Assembly: GCA_050181465.1 (NCBI GenBank)
Contig: JBFXDD010000010.1
Coordinates: 1 to 64,000, forward strand
Direction: 5' to 3'
Origin: JACRLW01 sp050181465
Lineage (GTDB): Bacteria > Planctomycetota > UBA1135 > UBA2386
Length of the DNA stretch: 64,000 nucleotides
The notes beneath the pieces are model-generated. The model ran no database searches. It was not told where the DNA came from and worked only from the letters and a program-made list of their open reading frames with translations. A program made the translations under genes and the position numbers. This document shows, piece by piece, positions 28,375 through 38,500 of the stretch. The stretch's first letter is position 1, and each line of letters begins with the position of its first letter.

Positions 28375-30525
28375 TCAGTTCTGGATGTTGATGTCCAGCG
28401 CCGAGCTCACCGCACCGTCGTCTGCGAACACGAGCGCTTGCGCGTAGACGTGACCGCCGACCAGTGCCGGGATGTTGCCGATCGGCAGCGGGAAGCTGCT
28501 GGTCGGGCCGACGCCGGCGACGAAGGCGCCGAGGTCCGGCAGAGTCTCGGCCAGGCAACCCGGTCCGAAGAGGAAGGACACGTCGAGCGGACGCGCGCCG
28601 CCCTCCACGGCCAGGGTCCCGACCAACAACGCGGTGAGCTTGCCGGATTCGACGTTGCCGATGTCGATCTGGAACGCGCCGTTACCGATCTTGGGCTGAC
28701 CGCCGCTGCCGACGATCGTCGGGACTCCGGTCGCACCCGCACAGCCCGCACCGAAGTTGGTGGCCGCAGCTTGCTCCGCCGTCAGCAGCCCGAGGATCTC
28801 CGCGCTCGAGAGCGCTCGGGTGTAGAAGCGGAAGTCGTCCATGTCGTAGTGCGCGGTGATCGAACTGCTCGCGGCGGTGGACAGCGCGCCGACCTGCAGG
28901 ATCGCCGTGCTGGTGTAGGCGAAGGTGTTCGGCGTGAAGTTCACCAGGTTGCCCGGTACGCCGTTGTCCCACCACTGCGCGGTGCCCGCGGCGTCGTCGA
29001 CGACCAGCGTGAGGCACTGCCACAAGCCGGGAGTGTTGATGACCGGGAAGCCGCTGTCCACGTTGCCGATCGCGCTGCCGCGGAAGGTGATGCCCTGGCC
29101 GGCGGCACCCGCGACGAAGGACCGGAAGGTCCCGTTGCCGAAGGCGTAGCCGAAGGGATTCGTCGTGGTCGAGGCCGGGTTGCGGCGCAGCCAGAAGGAG
29201 ATCGTGAAGCTGCCGCTGATCGACGTCGGCCAACCGGTGTTCACGCTGCCGCTGCTCGTGTAACGAAGCGCGCCGAAGCCCGACTCGTTGGCGTCGAAGG
29301 TGTTGCGACCGGCGTCGCCGTGCCACACCGAGTTGTTGGCAGTGCCGAACGCAGGTGCGGTGCCGCCGCTCGCGGAGTTCGCGACGGAGTTGCCGCGCGG
29401 CTCATTGAACTGGTAGCCGATGAGTTCCGGGAGGCCCGGATCGGTCGGCTGACCGGTGGCGAAGATGAAGTTGGTCTTGGTCTCGGAGTCGTTTTGTCCG
29501 GAGTTGCTGACAGTGAGCTTGACCGTGTACTGGCCCGCGTTCGCGTAGACCCACGTGGGGTTCTGCACGGTCGAGTCGGTGTTGCCGTCGTTGTCGAAGT
29601 CCCAAGCCCAAGCAGTGATCAGGCCGGTCGATGCGTCACTGAAGTTGACGATCAACGGTGCCGCGCCGATGGTCGGTGTCGCCGTGAAGTCGGCGCTCAC
29701 CGGATCAACCGAGATGTAGTCCGCCTTGGTGATCACCGACTGCGGGTTGGTGGCATCGGTGGTCGTGAGCTTGACGCTGTAGAGCCCGGGTGCCGCGTAG
29801 ATGTGCTGCGGATTCTGCAGCGTTGAGTCGGTGTTGCCGTCGTTGTCGAAGTCCCACGCCCACGTGAGGACGCCGTTGGGATCGGAGGTGAAGGTGGTAT
29901 CCGTGAACTGCACGAACAGCGGCGAAGCACCGACGGTCGGCGTTGCCGTGAAGTTCGAGAACAGGCCGTTCGAGGGCTGATAGTTCAGGCAGCCGTTGAA
30001 GGCGCGGATCGAGAAGAAGGTGCCGGTGAACAGCCCGCTGATCGCAGCACCCGCCGTCAAGGTCATGAACGGATCGCTCACGACCGTCGGCGTGCCGCCG
30101 GTTCCGGTTCCGGTGTAGGCCTGGCCGCTGCCGATGACGCGCACACCGATGCCGTAGGCGCCTGGCGTGAAGAGCACCGGTGCGGCCATCGTGAAACTGG
30201 TCGGGCTGTTGCGGGCGGCGGACAACACACCACCAGCGTCGGTGCCGACGAGCGTCCATGCGCCGGCGTTGTTCTCGTTGCCGACGTGCGTGCCGTTCGT
30301 GCGGTAGAGCTCGAGGGACACCGCGGTGCCGGCAGCGGCCGACAGATTGCAGTCGAGGCCTTGCAGCAGGAAGCCGCCGGTGACGTTGAGGTCGAAGAAC
30401 ACGACTCCGCCCGCGGTGCCGCCGTTGTTGGAGGCCCAAGGCGGGGGGAACGTGCAAAGTTGCGACTGGGCGGCGATCGGCGTCGCGAGAGCGAGGCCGA
30501 GCGCTGCCAACCAGGAGATCTTCAT
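28375..30525 (-). CDS. secreted PKD/LamG-domain protein with C-terminal module
   Basis: This 716-residue protein has a signal peptide (WLAALGLALATPIAAQ). After a beta-sandwich N-terminal domain come two PKD domains, about residues 185-275 and 280-355, each with WAWDFDNDGNTDST..NP.......G.Y.VKLT. A LamG/concanavalin-like domain follows (NEPRGNSVANSASGG..., GSFTISFWLRRNPA, HYDMDDFRFYTRALS). The last ~115 residues form a C-terminal module with GAGCAG and GPGCLAETLPDLG. Such proteins are normally extracellular adhesins or glycan-associated; LamG and PKD are binding or scaffolding folds. It is convergent with the haloperoxidase gene. Confidence 0.88.
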   Translation of the reverse strand: MKISWLAALGLALATPIAAQSQLCTFPPPWASNNGGTAGGVVFFDLNVTGGFLLQGLDCNLSAAAGTAVSLELYRTNGTHVGNENNAGAWTLVGTDAGGVLSAARNSPTSFTMAAPVLFTPGAYGIGVRVIGSGQAYTGTGTGGTPTVVSDPFMTLTAGAAISGLFTGTFFSIRAFNGCLNYQPSNGLFSNFTATPTVGASPLFVQFTDTTFTSDPNGVLTWAWDFDNDGNTDSTLQNPQHIYAAPGLYSVKLTTTDATNPQSVITKADYISVDPVSADFTATPTIGAAPLIVNFSDASTGLITAWAWDFDNDGNTDSTVQNPTWVYANAGQYTVKLTVSNSGQNDSETKTNFIFATGQPTDPGLPELIGYQFNEPRGNSVANSASGGTAPAFGTANNSVWHGDAGRNTFDANESGFGALRYTSSGSVNTGWPTSISGSFTISFWLRRNPASTTTNPFGYAFGNGTFRSFVAGAAGQGITFRGSAIGNVDSGFPVINTPGLWQCLTLVVDDAAGTAQWWDNGVPGNLVNFTPNTFAYTSTAILQVGALSTAASSSITAHYDMDDFRFYTRALSSAEILGLLTAEQAAATNFGAGCAGATGVPTIVGSGGQPKIGNGAFQIDIGNVESGKLTALLVGTLAVEGGARPLDVSFLFGPGCLAETLPDLGAFVAGVGPTSSFPLPIGNIPALVGGHVYAQALVFADDGAVSSALDINIQN

Positions 30526-30690
30526 GTTTGGAGCAAGCTAGGGGAGAAGGGAGCGACAGCGTCGGGTGACGCTGCCGACATCAGTGTTACACCAAACTGG
30601 CGACTCGACAACTCGCGACAGCCTGGGGTCGCCGCCGCGTTCGCACCGTTCCGTTGCTCTTGACCGTGTCGCGGACAGGTCGGCCGTGGT

Positions 30691-32775
30691 TCAGCGCGGC
30701 CGCGGCCGCGGCCCCACACGCCCGAAGGGAATTGCGGCGAAGCCCGGGATCGACCGGGTGTCCACGAGGCTGCGATCCGGTCCGGATTCGAGACCGTTCA
30801 CAGAGCGGTTGTTCTCGACACGAACCGACTCCCGGTCCTCGACCCAGCCGAAGGGCGTCCGAAGGAGCGCGTTGCCTTCGATGCGACTGCCGTGGGGGCG
30901 ACCGAATGCGAGTTCGAGTGTGTCGCGCACGCGGGGGTAGCGCGAGCGCCAAGGCTCGCTGCTCGCGTCGATCTCCCGCAGCCGAGCATGCAGGGTCGAC
31001 GCGCTGGGATCGGCGATCTGCGGCGCCATCCAGCCCACACCGCGCGCGTCGAATCGCAGCGCTTCGCCGCAGTCGGTGAACACGTTGCCGCGCACGAGCA
31101 GGTCGCGTCCGCCGCCGAGCAGCATGCCGAGCGTGCAGCGCTCGATCACGTTGCCGTCGACGACGACACCACTCGCCATGTCGTCGAGGTAGATCGCGTT
31201 CTGACCGCCGACTCTCGTGCCGGGCAGATCGTGGATGTAGTTGTGGCGAATGACGGTGCCGTGCATCGCCCAGTCGCGACCGCCGTAGATCGCACCGCAG
31301 TCGGCGGTCTCGGTCAGGACACGGAAGATCTCGTTCGCCTCTATGCGATGTTCGTTGCCGGCGAACAGGATCGCGGCATGCGGCGCATCGTGGAATCGAT
31401 TGTGGACCACGCTGTGACCGACCCCCGCGATGGCGACGCCCGGGCGATAGGTTCGCTCGAGACGGCTGAAGTCGACGAACTCACAGTCGGCCACGAGGTG
31501 ACTCGCGGCCCGCAAGGTGCGTCGATCCCCGCCCTCGAGCGTCACTCCGCTCCCGCCGCAGGCGAGGAATCGACACCGCTCGACCAGGTGCTGCTCGCCG
31601 CGCACGACCGCGCCGTGGCTGCCCGTCGCACGGATCGTGCAATCGCGCAGCGCGACGTGCGCGCCGCCGGCGATCCGGACTCCCACACCGCGCGTGCTGC
31701 CGATCTCGACGCCTTCGATCGCCAGGTGCTGAGCTCCCTCCACGTAGACCAGGGCATCGGCGACCGCCGTGAGTCGAAGCTCGACGCCGCGTTCCTGGTC
31801 GTCGAAGGGCAGGTACAGCAGTTCGTGTCGTTCGGCGTCGAGCCAGTACTCGCCGGGGAGGTCCAACTCGCACAGCGCGTAGACGATCCGAAAGCGCGCG
31901 CCTTCCTTCATCCCGTAGGCGTGACCGAACGCGAGGCGGATCGTGGACTCGATCGGATCGATGTGCGCGATCGGCAACGTCGTGTCGGCCCAGTCGTGGA
32001 CGGGGTAGGCGAAGATGCACGCGTTGGGTTCGAGGGCCCAGTCTTCGATCCGCGGTGAACGGAACTCGAAGGTCGCGCCTGGGGACTCGGCGGCGGAAGT
32101 CGTGCCGATGCTTCGCACGCGGCCCGTCGACGCGAAGCCCTCGTCGGGCCAACTCGCGGCGCGCAGGAGCCGACCACCCAGGATGGGTTCGATCGGTGCC
32201 GGCCTGGTCTCGAGGCCCATGCCGCGCGGAACGAAGGCGTCGACGGTCAGATCGAGCGAGCGCAGGTCCACGACGAGCACGCGCTCGGCGACTCGCTCGT
32301 GGCGAACTCGTGCTCGACGGGGGTCGCGGGTCGGCAGTGGGGTGCGGCGATGCCGTGGCACGGTGCGTGCACCGTGCAACTCGGTTCCCGGCGGCACGCC
32401 GCGCAGGACCGTCGGTGACTGTGGACCGCCGCCGGAGAGCGACCCGTCGAGTGCGAGCGTGCCGGGCAGTTCATAGCTCGCGGGGGCGAGTTGCACCTCG
32501 ATTCGTTGCGGCGGTCGCTGCTCGGCGCGCTCCGCTGCGCGCACCTTGCGCACGCGCTCGAGCGCGTCGGCCAAGCGGGCGAACGGCTTCGCCCGCGAGC
32601 CGTCACCGAAGCCGACGGCGCGATCGGGGGCAGCCACGTGGATCACCAGCGCGTCCGCGGTCGCGTTCTCCACCTGCGCGTGAGCGAGCGAAGCCGACAG
32701 CCAAGTCGCCAGCAGCGGTGCCGCGATCCTTCGCACGCGAGCTGCCAAGCCGGTGCCGATCCCCGGGACTGCCAT
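30691..32775 (-). CDS. exported right-handed parallel beta-helix protein
   Basis: This 694-residue protein starts at ATG 32775, chosen for its signal peptide (IAAPLLATWLSASLAHAQ). A domain with GDGSRAKPFARLADALERVR and IEVQLAPASYELPGTL is typical of the start of parallel beta-helix proteins. Short helical-coil repeats of HLAIEGVEI, VALRDCTIRATGSHGAVV, HLVERCRFLACGGSGVTL, NRFHDAPHAAILF and HRIEANEIFRV follow, about 20-24 residues per coil. The fold is used by polysaccharide lyases/hydrolases and adhesins, so a carbohydrate-active role is likely but not provable here. The coil ending VVIRHNYIHDLPGTR is typical of such proteins. Confidence 0.82.
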   Translation of the reverse strand: MAVPGIGTGLAARVRRIAAPLLATWLSASLAHAQVENATADALVIHVAAPDRAVGFGDGSRAKPFARLADALERVRKVRAAERAEQRPPQRIEVQLAPASYELPGTLALDGSLSGGGPQSPTVLRGVPPGTELHGARTVPRHRRTPLPTRDPRRARVRHERVAERVLVVDLRSLDLTVDAFVPRGMGLETRPAPIEPILGGRLLRAASWPDEGFASTGRVRSIGTTSAAESPGATFEFRSPRIEDWALEPNACIFAYPVHDWADTTLPIAHIDPIESTIRLAFGHAYGMKEGARFRIVYALCELDLPGEYWLDAERHELLYLPFDDQERGVELRLTAVADALVYVEGAQHLAIEGVEIGSTRGVGVRIAGGAHVALRDCTIRATGSHGAVVRGEQHLVERCRFLACGGSGVTLEGGDRRTLRAASHLVADCEFVDFSRLERTYRPGVAIAGVGHSVVHNRFHDAPHAAILFAGNEHRIEANEIFRVLTETADCGAIYGGRDWAMHGTVIRHNYIHDLPGTRVGGQNAIYLDDMASGVVVDGNVIERCTLGMLLGGGRDLLVRGNVFTDCGEALRFDARGVGWMAPQIADPSASTLHARLREIDASSEPWRSRYPRVRDTLELAFGRPHGSRIEGNALLRTPFGWVEDRESVRVENNRSVNGLESGPDRSLVDTRSIPGFAAIPFGRVGPRPRPR

Positions 32776-32834
32776 GCGGCAATTGTCGGCAGTCAGTGCG
32801 TGGCTACTGGATGTCGACACGACGCGAACGACTC

Positions 32835-33575
32835 TCACGACGGGGTTGGCTCGACGAGGCCCTCTTTGGTCGTGCGTTCGTCGAGGATCATGATCTTCTG
32901 CCAGATCTTGCGGCTGAGTCCGGTGGTGAGGTTCTCGATCTCATCGACCGCGCCGACGGCGTGGCTGTCAGGGAAGCCCTGGACGTAGAGCGCCGCCACC
33001 TTGCCGATCAAGGAGAGCATCTCGCTGCAGTAGTCGAGGTAGCGGACCAGTTCGAAGTGGGTCAGCGAGCGGCGTGGCGAGCTCGGCGTGTCGGGACCGG
33101 TGCCGCCGAGCCGCTCCGGATCCTTCGTGAGCTGGTGCATGTCGACGATGTGCGCCATGGCGCGCATCTCGTGGATCGCGACGAGGCAGCGGCGTCGCTT
33201 GACTCGCGTCTCCAGCGACATCGCGAACACCGCGCCGGCACTCAGGAAGAACAAAGAGCCCAGCCCAGCCTCGATGGTCTGGATCACCTCAGACCACTGC
33301 CAGTCGTCGCCCAGGCGCGGGTGCACCTGCGCGATGGAGCTGGTGATCGCCAATACGGCACTGATGAGGAGCAGCCCGCCGAGGATGCGCAGCGACAGGA
33401 TCGCGCTGCGGATCCGATGGCTACGACGGGCGTGGTCGCGAGCGACCTCGAGCAACTCCTCCGCGACGGCACCGAGGTTCGCGTGCGGGAATCGCTCGCG
33501 GATGCGATCGCGGAGCGTGGCGATGGTCGCCACGACGCGCGCGGGATCGAGCTGGCGGTAGTTGGACTCGGACAT
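32835..33575 (-). CDS. two-helix membrane protein of unknown function
   Basis: This 246-residue protein starts at ATG 33575 with a GGGAG Shine-Dalgarno; the longer frame upstream has no supporting site. Two hydrophobic helices (ILGGLLLISAVLAITSSIA and AGLGSLFFLSAGAVFAMSL) are preceded by a charged helical N-terminus (LRDRIRERFPHANLGAVAEELLEVA) and followed by a long, mostly helical, cytoplasmic-looking tail with an HIVDMHQLTKDPERL motif. No family was recognised. It lies 59 bases upstream of the beta-helix gene on the same strand and may be cotranscribed. Confidence 0.65.
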   Translation of the reverse strand: MSESNYRQLDPARVVATIATLRDRIRERFPHANLGAVAEELLEVARDHARRSHRIRSAILSLRILGGLLLISAVLAITSSIAQVHPRLGDDWQWSEVIQTIEAGLGSLFFLSAGAVFAMSLETRVKRRRCLVAIHEMRAMAHIVDMHQLTKDPERLGGTGPDTPSSPRRSLTHFELVRYLDYCSEMLSLIGKVAALYVQGFPDSHAVGAVDEIENLTTGLSRKIWQKIMILDERTTKEGLVEPTPS

Positions 33576-33813
33576 GCGGGACTCCCAGTCGGGCGGCCGT
33601 GGTCCGCCGCTGCGCACGATGCCGCCCGGTCCGACGGTGGGCGAGCGCTTTTCGGTCCTTGGCAGCGTTTGCACCGATGCGCTCACCGTCCGATGGCTGC
33701 GCGTCGCTGTCCTGCTCCGAAACTCTCTGCGCGGTCGAGCCGGTAACCCCCCCGATCGTGTGGTCTAGTTCGGTTGCCGCAGGAGGCATGGTCCTGCAGC
33801 ACGAGACGAGGTG

Positions 33814-33912
33814 GGCTCTCCGGCCGGGCGGCCAACGAGCGACCCTCTCCTTCCTCCCTGTTTCCTGTCCGACCTGACCTGAGACGATCCCGCCCGGCCG
33901 GAGAGCCGTTTT
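33814..33912 (+). terminator. long hairpin followed by a U-tract; terminator or small RNA 3' end
   Basis: Arms 33814-33831 and 33890-33907 are perfect 18-bp inverted repeats (GGCTCTCCGGCCGGGCGG and its complement) enclosing a 58-base pyrimidine-rich loop. TTTTT follows one base after the right arm, as in a Rho-independent terminator on the + strand. No + strand gene precedes it. It could end an unannotated short transcript from 33.58-33.81 kb. The 361-base gap around it otherwise holds no gene that I can recognise. Confidence 0.5.
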
Positions 33913-33936
33913 TCTCCTGCGTTCCTGCCTGCTCGC

Positions 33937-34203
33937 TCACGCCGGTTCGCGGAGTCGATCGAGTCCGCCGCTGGCGGCGAGCGCCTGCAAGTCGTCGAAG
34001 CCTCCGATGGGCAGCTCGTCGATCACGATGAGAGGCACTGTGCGATGGCCGGCTTTGATCGAAGCGGTGAACGCGCGACGGTCCGGATGCGAATCGAGCG
34101 CGACCTCTTCGAAGGCGACGCCGCGCTCGCGGAGCAGATCCACGGCGGCGATGCAGAAGGGGCAGGTGGCGGTGCGATAGACGATGACCCTGGACGATGA
34201 CAT
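33937..34203 (-). CDS. glutaredoxin (GrxC-type)
   Basis: This 88-residue protein has the thioredoxin-fold glutaredoxin pattern. The redox motif CPFC is at residues 14-17, preceded by VIVYRTAT. The cis-Pro motif TVPLIVIDELPIGGFDDL binds glutathione and is followed by a C-terminal helix (LQALAASGGL). It reduces disulfides in the cytoplasm with glutathione or an equivalent thiol. The start at 34203 gives the family length. It is divergent from an agmatinase-family gene, with a repeat element between them. Confidence 0.92.
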   Translation of the reverse strand: MSSSRVIVYRTATCPFCIAAVDLLRERGVAFEEVALDSHPDRRAFTASIKAGHRTVPLIVIDELPIGGFDDLQALAASGGLDRLREPA

Positions 34204-34237
34204 GGCGGGGATCTTCGGCCGCGACGGTTCGGCTGCC

Positions 34238-34420
34238 TAGCCCGGATCATGCGTGAACGTCGTCGCGAGATCGCCGCAGGTCGATGCCCGGCAAGGAGCT
34301 ACGACGGTCGACGACCGAAGCGTAGCTGTAGCTACGCTGCCAGGGAGGAGCCGTCGTAGCGACGCCGCTGGGCGCGACTTGTGGCGATCGCAGCAGACGT
34401 TCACGAATCATCCGGGCTAG
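34238..34420. mobile_element. MITE/REP-like element, full-length reference copy
   Basis: This 183-bp copy has terminal inverted repeats TAGCCCGGATCATGCGTGAAC and GTTCACGAATCATCCGGGCTA, with further imperfect symmetry inward (GTCGTCGCGAGATCGCC against GGCGATCGCAGCAGAC). The centre has the palindrome AGCGTAGCTGTAGCTACGCT. It occupies most of the divergent intergenic space between the glutaredoxin and agmatinase-family genes, so it may affect their promoters. Confidence 0.88.
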
Positions 34421-34484
34421 CCCGGACTAGTCCTTGCTGGTCCTCTGCTTGACCGAAGTCCCCGCGACGGATCGGCTGTGCGCG

Positions 34485-35504
34485 ATGCACGGATTCGATC
34501 CCGACGCTGCGGCCGTCCCCGGTTCGGGGATCTTCGGACTGACCTCGCACTTCGAGGACGCTGCCTGCGTGCTCGTGCCCGTCCCCTTCGATGCGACGAC
34601 CTCCTACCGCGACGGCACGCGCGACGGACCATCGGCGATCCTGGCCGCAAGTCACCAGGTGGATCTCTTCGATCTCCAGACCGGTCGCCCGTACGAGCGC
34701 GGCATCGTGATGCTCGATGCGGATCCGCGCATCGCGGCGCTCTCGGCGAGCGCCCGCGAACTGGCGGTGCCGATCCTGACGAAGGGCGGTGCCGATGCCG
34801 GCGACGAAGCCGCGCTGCGCGCGGTCGAGTCCGCACAGCGGGAAGTGAACGGGATCGTGGCGGAGTCCACCGCGCGCATCCTCCGCGTCGGCAAGCTTCC
34901 CGGGATCGTCGGCGGCGACCACTCGGTTCCGCTCGGAGCGATCGCCGCCGCGGCAGCACATCACGGTGGGCTTGGCATCCTGCACATCGACGCTCACGCC
35001 GATCTGCGCGTCGCCTTCGAGGGCTTTCGTTACAGCCACGCCTCGATCATGGACAACGTGCTCGAGGAAGTTCCGTCGGTCGAACGTCTCGTCCAACTCG
35101 GAATCCGAGACTTCGGTCGCGCCGAGTTCGATCGCATCCATGCCAGCGACGGCCGGATCGTCACCTGGTTCGATCTCGAGTGGCAGCGCCGCAAGTTCGC
35201 CGGCGAACCGCTGGCCAAGTTGATCGCGGAGCTGATCGCACCGTTGCCTGCACAGGTCTGGATCAGCGTCGATATCGACGGACTGGACCCGGCGCTTTGT
35301 CCGAACACCGGCACGCCGGTTCCCGGCGGTCTCGGCTTCGTCGAGGCCTGTCTCGTGCTGGAAGGACTCGCTCGGTCGGGCCGGCGGATCGTCGGGTTCG
35401 ATCTCGTGGAGGTCGCACCGGGTGCCGACGGCGACGAATGGGACGCCAACGTCGGCGCACGCCTGCTCTACAAGCTCTGCGGATTCGCGCTCTCGACCAA
35501 CTGA
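34485..35504 (+). CDS. agmatinase/ureohydrolase-family enzyme
   Basis: This 339-residue protein is a member of the binuclear Mn2+ ureohydrolases (arginase/agmatinase/guanidinobutyrase). Metal-ligand motifs are intact: GGDHS (143-147), DAHADLR with D169, H171 and D173, and SVDIDGLDP with D263 and D265. The family hydrolyses guanidino substrates to an amine plus urea. Exact substrate cannot be read; the GTRDGPSAI and FDATTSYRDG segments suit the agmatinase branch. ATG 34485 is preferred over 34434, which lies close to the repeat element. The 3' end overlaps the convergent RND gene by 37 bases. Confidence 0.88.
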   Translation: MHGFDPDAAAVPGSGIFGLTSHFEDAACVLVPVPFDATTSYRDGTRDGPSAILAASHQVDLFDLQTGRPYERGIVMLDADPRIAALSASARELAVPILTKGGADAGDEAALRAVESAQREVNGIVAESTARILRVGKLPGIVGGDHSVPLGAIAAAAAHHGGLGILHIDAHADLRVAFEGFRYSHASIMDNVLEEVPSVERLVQLGIRDFGRAEFDRIHASDGRIVTWFDLEWQRRKFAGEPLAKLIAELIAPLPAQVWISVDIDGLDPALCPNTGTPVPGGLGFVEACLVLEGLARSGRRIVGFDLVEVAPGADGDEWDANVGARLLYKLCGFALSTN

Positions 35505-38500
35505 GACGGCGCGTCCGCACGCGGCGGCGTGCCGAGGATCGTCGCGAGGATGCCGCGACCCCAGTTCGAGACGTCGTCGAAGAACACGTAGGCGAGCGGG
35601 ACCGCGAAGGCGGTGAAGAGGGTGCTGAAGGTCAAGCCGCCGCTGACGGCGATCGACATCCCCACGTAGCTGATGCCGCCGTCGCTGCTCTCCCCGAAGA
35701 GCGCCATGGGCAACAGTCCGGCGACGGTGGTCGAGGCGGTCATCAGGATGGGGCGGAGGCGGATCCGGGTGCCTTCGAGGATCGCCGTCCGCCGATCGAG
35801 TCCGTCACGACGGAGGCGCTCGATGCAGTCGAGCAGCACGATGCCGTTGTTCACCACGACGCCGGCGAGCAGCACGATGCCGATGAAGGTCATCACGTCG
35901 ATGGAGCCGTGCACGAGTCGCAGCGTCCAGAACGCTCCGGCCAACGCGAAGGGCACCGTGACCATGATCGCGGCGGGCAACACGAGCGACTCGAACAGCA
36001 CGCCCATCAACAGCAGAATGAGCACGCAGGACAGGAAGCCGGCATCGGCGAGCTCGCGGAAGTCCTCGGCGGTGTCGTTGGCGGGGCTCGTCTCGCTCCA
36101 CGTGTAGCCGCGCGGCAGGACGGTGGACTCCATCACCTGCTCGAGGAGCGAACTCATCCGCTGCGAGCTGACTTCATCTCGTCGCTCGCCGACGACGACG
36201 ACCTGCGTCTTGCCGTCCAGCCGATCGATCTCGCGAAGCGACCGCTCGAAGCGGACGTCGACGAGGTCGTCCATCCGTTGGAACCCGCCGCCCGCCGAGA
36301 ACACCCTCGTCTCCTTCAGATCCCACAGCGTCGGGTTCTCTTCGGCATCGAACTGCGAGATGAGGCGGACATCGCGACCGTCGGCGACGAAGCGCGTGAG
36401 CTCCGAGCCGCGGAGTCCCGACGAGGCCGTGCGCTCGATCGATTCCGGACTGACTCTGAGATCGCTCAATCGGTCCCGATCGAGTCGCAGCACCACTTCT
36501 TCGCTGGCATCGCCCTGGTCCAACTCGCAACGCGCGACCTCGGGCATTCGTGCGAGTCGATCGCGCACTTCGAGTGCCTTGTCGGCGAGGAACTCGCTGT
36601 CAGGGCCGTAGAGCCTCAGGACGAAGCGCTTGCTGCTCTGGTCGTCGGCTGCCGAACCGCGGCCCATCCCGCCGCCGCTGTCCCGCAAGGTCAGGCGAAC
36701 ACCGGGACGCGCCGGCCAGGACTCGCGGAGTCGATTCGCGACTTGCCGGTACTCCGATCGCGGAATCGATGCGTCGACCGTGATGTCGAAGCGGATCGAA
36801 CGTCGACTGAAACGGCTGGCAACGGTCTTGATCTTCAGTCCGTCGCGTTGCGTGTCCAGGTGTGCCTCGTAGCCCTTCACCTCTTCGGCAACATCGCTCA
36901 GCGTCATACCGCGCGGGATCTCGAGATTGATCGTGACGTCGCCGCGACGCATCGACTCGCCGCCTTGATCGAAACTCAGGCCGCTCCAAGCGGCGCCGAT
37001 CGTGGCGAACAGCAAGAGACTCAACAGCGCTGCCGTGCAGCGCAGCCAGAAGGGGCCGAGGACCCCGCGCAGCAGCATGCGATTGAGAGCCAGCACCGGG
37101 CGCATCGGGGAGAAACGGCCGATCGGCGTCTCGTCGCCGGCGAACTGCATGCGGCCGAGGCCGGCGCGCCGCACCGCCGAGGGTAGGAGCAGAATCGCGA
37201 CGAACAGGCTCCCGATCAGTGCCACCGACAGCGGCACACCCAGTGCGGCGAAGACAGTGCTCACGTTCCGCTGCGAACTCATGAACAAGAGCGGCACGAT
37301 GACGACCACCGTGGTCAGCGTCGCCATCGTCACGGGCAGGATGATCTCCCGTGTTCCCTGGACACACGCTTCGCGTTGGTCCATGCCTTCGGCGCGGCGC
37401 CGGCGAATGTTCTCGAGGACGACGACCGAGTTGTCGACGACCATGCCGACCGCGAGCGTCAACCCGGCCATCGACACGACGTTGAAGCTGCCGCCGCTGA
37501 AGTACATCCAGCCGATCGCGATCACCAGCGCGAGCGGGATCGCGAGTGCGACCACGAGGGTGACGCGCAGGTTGCGCAGGAACAGCCACAGCACGACGAG
37601 CGCCAGCAATCCTCCCTGCAGCGAGGTCGAGAGCAGCGTGTCGAGGCTCTGCTCGATGAGTTGGCCCTGGTCGAAGAGCGGCGTGAACCCGATTCCGCGG
37701 AGCTCAGGATCCGCCTCGATGGTGGTCAGAGCCTCGCGGAGGTTCCAGCTCGCCTCGACGGGATTCACTCCGGCCGCCAGGCGCACGACGGCAGTGTAGG
37801 TGTACTTGCCTTCGAACTTGGAGAGGTTGTCGCGGACGCTCGGCACGTCGAGCACGCGAGCGACATCGCCGATGACGAGGCCCGGCCGGATCGGCCATCG
37901 CTCGATTTCCTCGCGCGACTTGAAGCGGGCATCGACCCGCACCATCGCGCGTCGATGGCCGTCGTCGACCTCGCCGACCGGCTTGGCGAAGTTGTCCTCG
38001 GCGAGTCGGCGCAGGACATCGCCGTAGTCCACACGGTGCTCGACCAACTTGTCGCGGTCGAACCAGATGCGAAGTGTCTCGTCGAGCAGGCCCCAGACGT
38101 CGACTTGACCCACACCTTCGACGGCTTCGAGCCGCGGCCGGATGACCTGATCGATCCGGAAGTCCCACTCGGCGTTGCGATCCGGCGTGCGCAGACGCAG
38201 GAACGCGAGCGGGGCACCGCTCATGTCTTCGCGCCAGGTGAAGAACTGGTCCACTTCGCTCGGCCACGACAAGCGCGCCCGCTGCGAGCGATCGCGAACC
38301 TCGGCGGCGGCGAGCGTGGCGTCGGTGTCGTTGTCGAGCTCGATGCTCGCGAAGACCCGACTGCTCCCGCACTCGACCTCGATGTGGCGGATGCCGGGGA
38401 TCGTCCGCAACTGCGCTTCGAGCGGCCGCGCGATCCGCTCCTCCACTTCCTTGGGCGGCATGTCCTGGCGGATGGGGATCCACAGATTGATGGAGTCCGC

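Noticed and set aside
34478..37186. 902-codon + strand frame across the agmatinase-family and RND genes
   Set aside because: It overlaps two genes with clear motifs in other frames; translation is Arg/Glu low-complexity with no recognisable domain.
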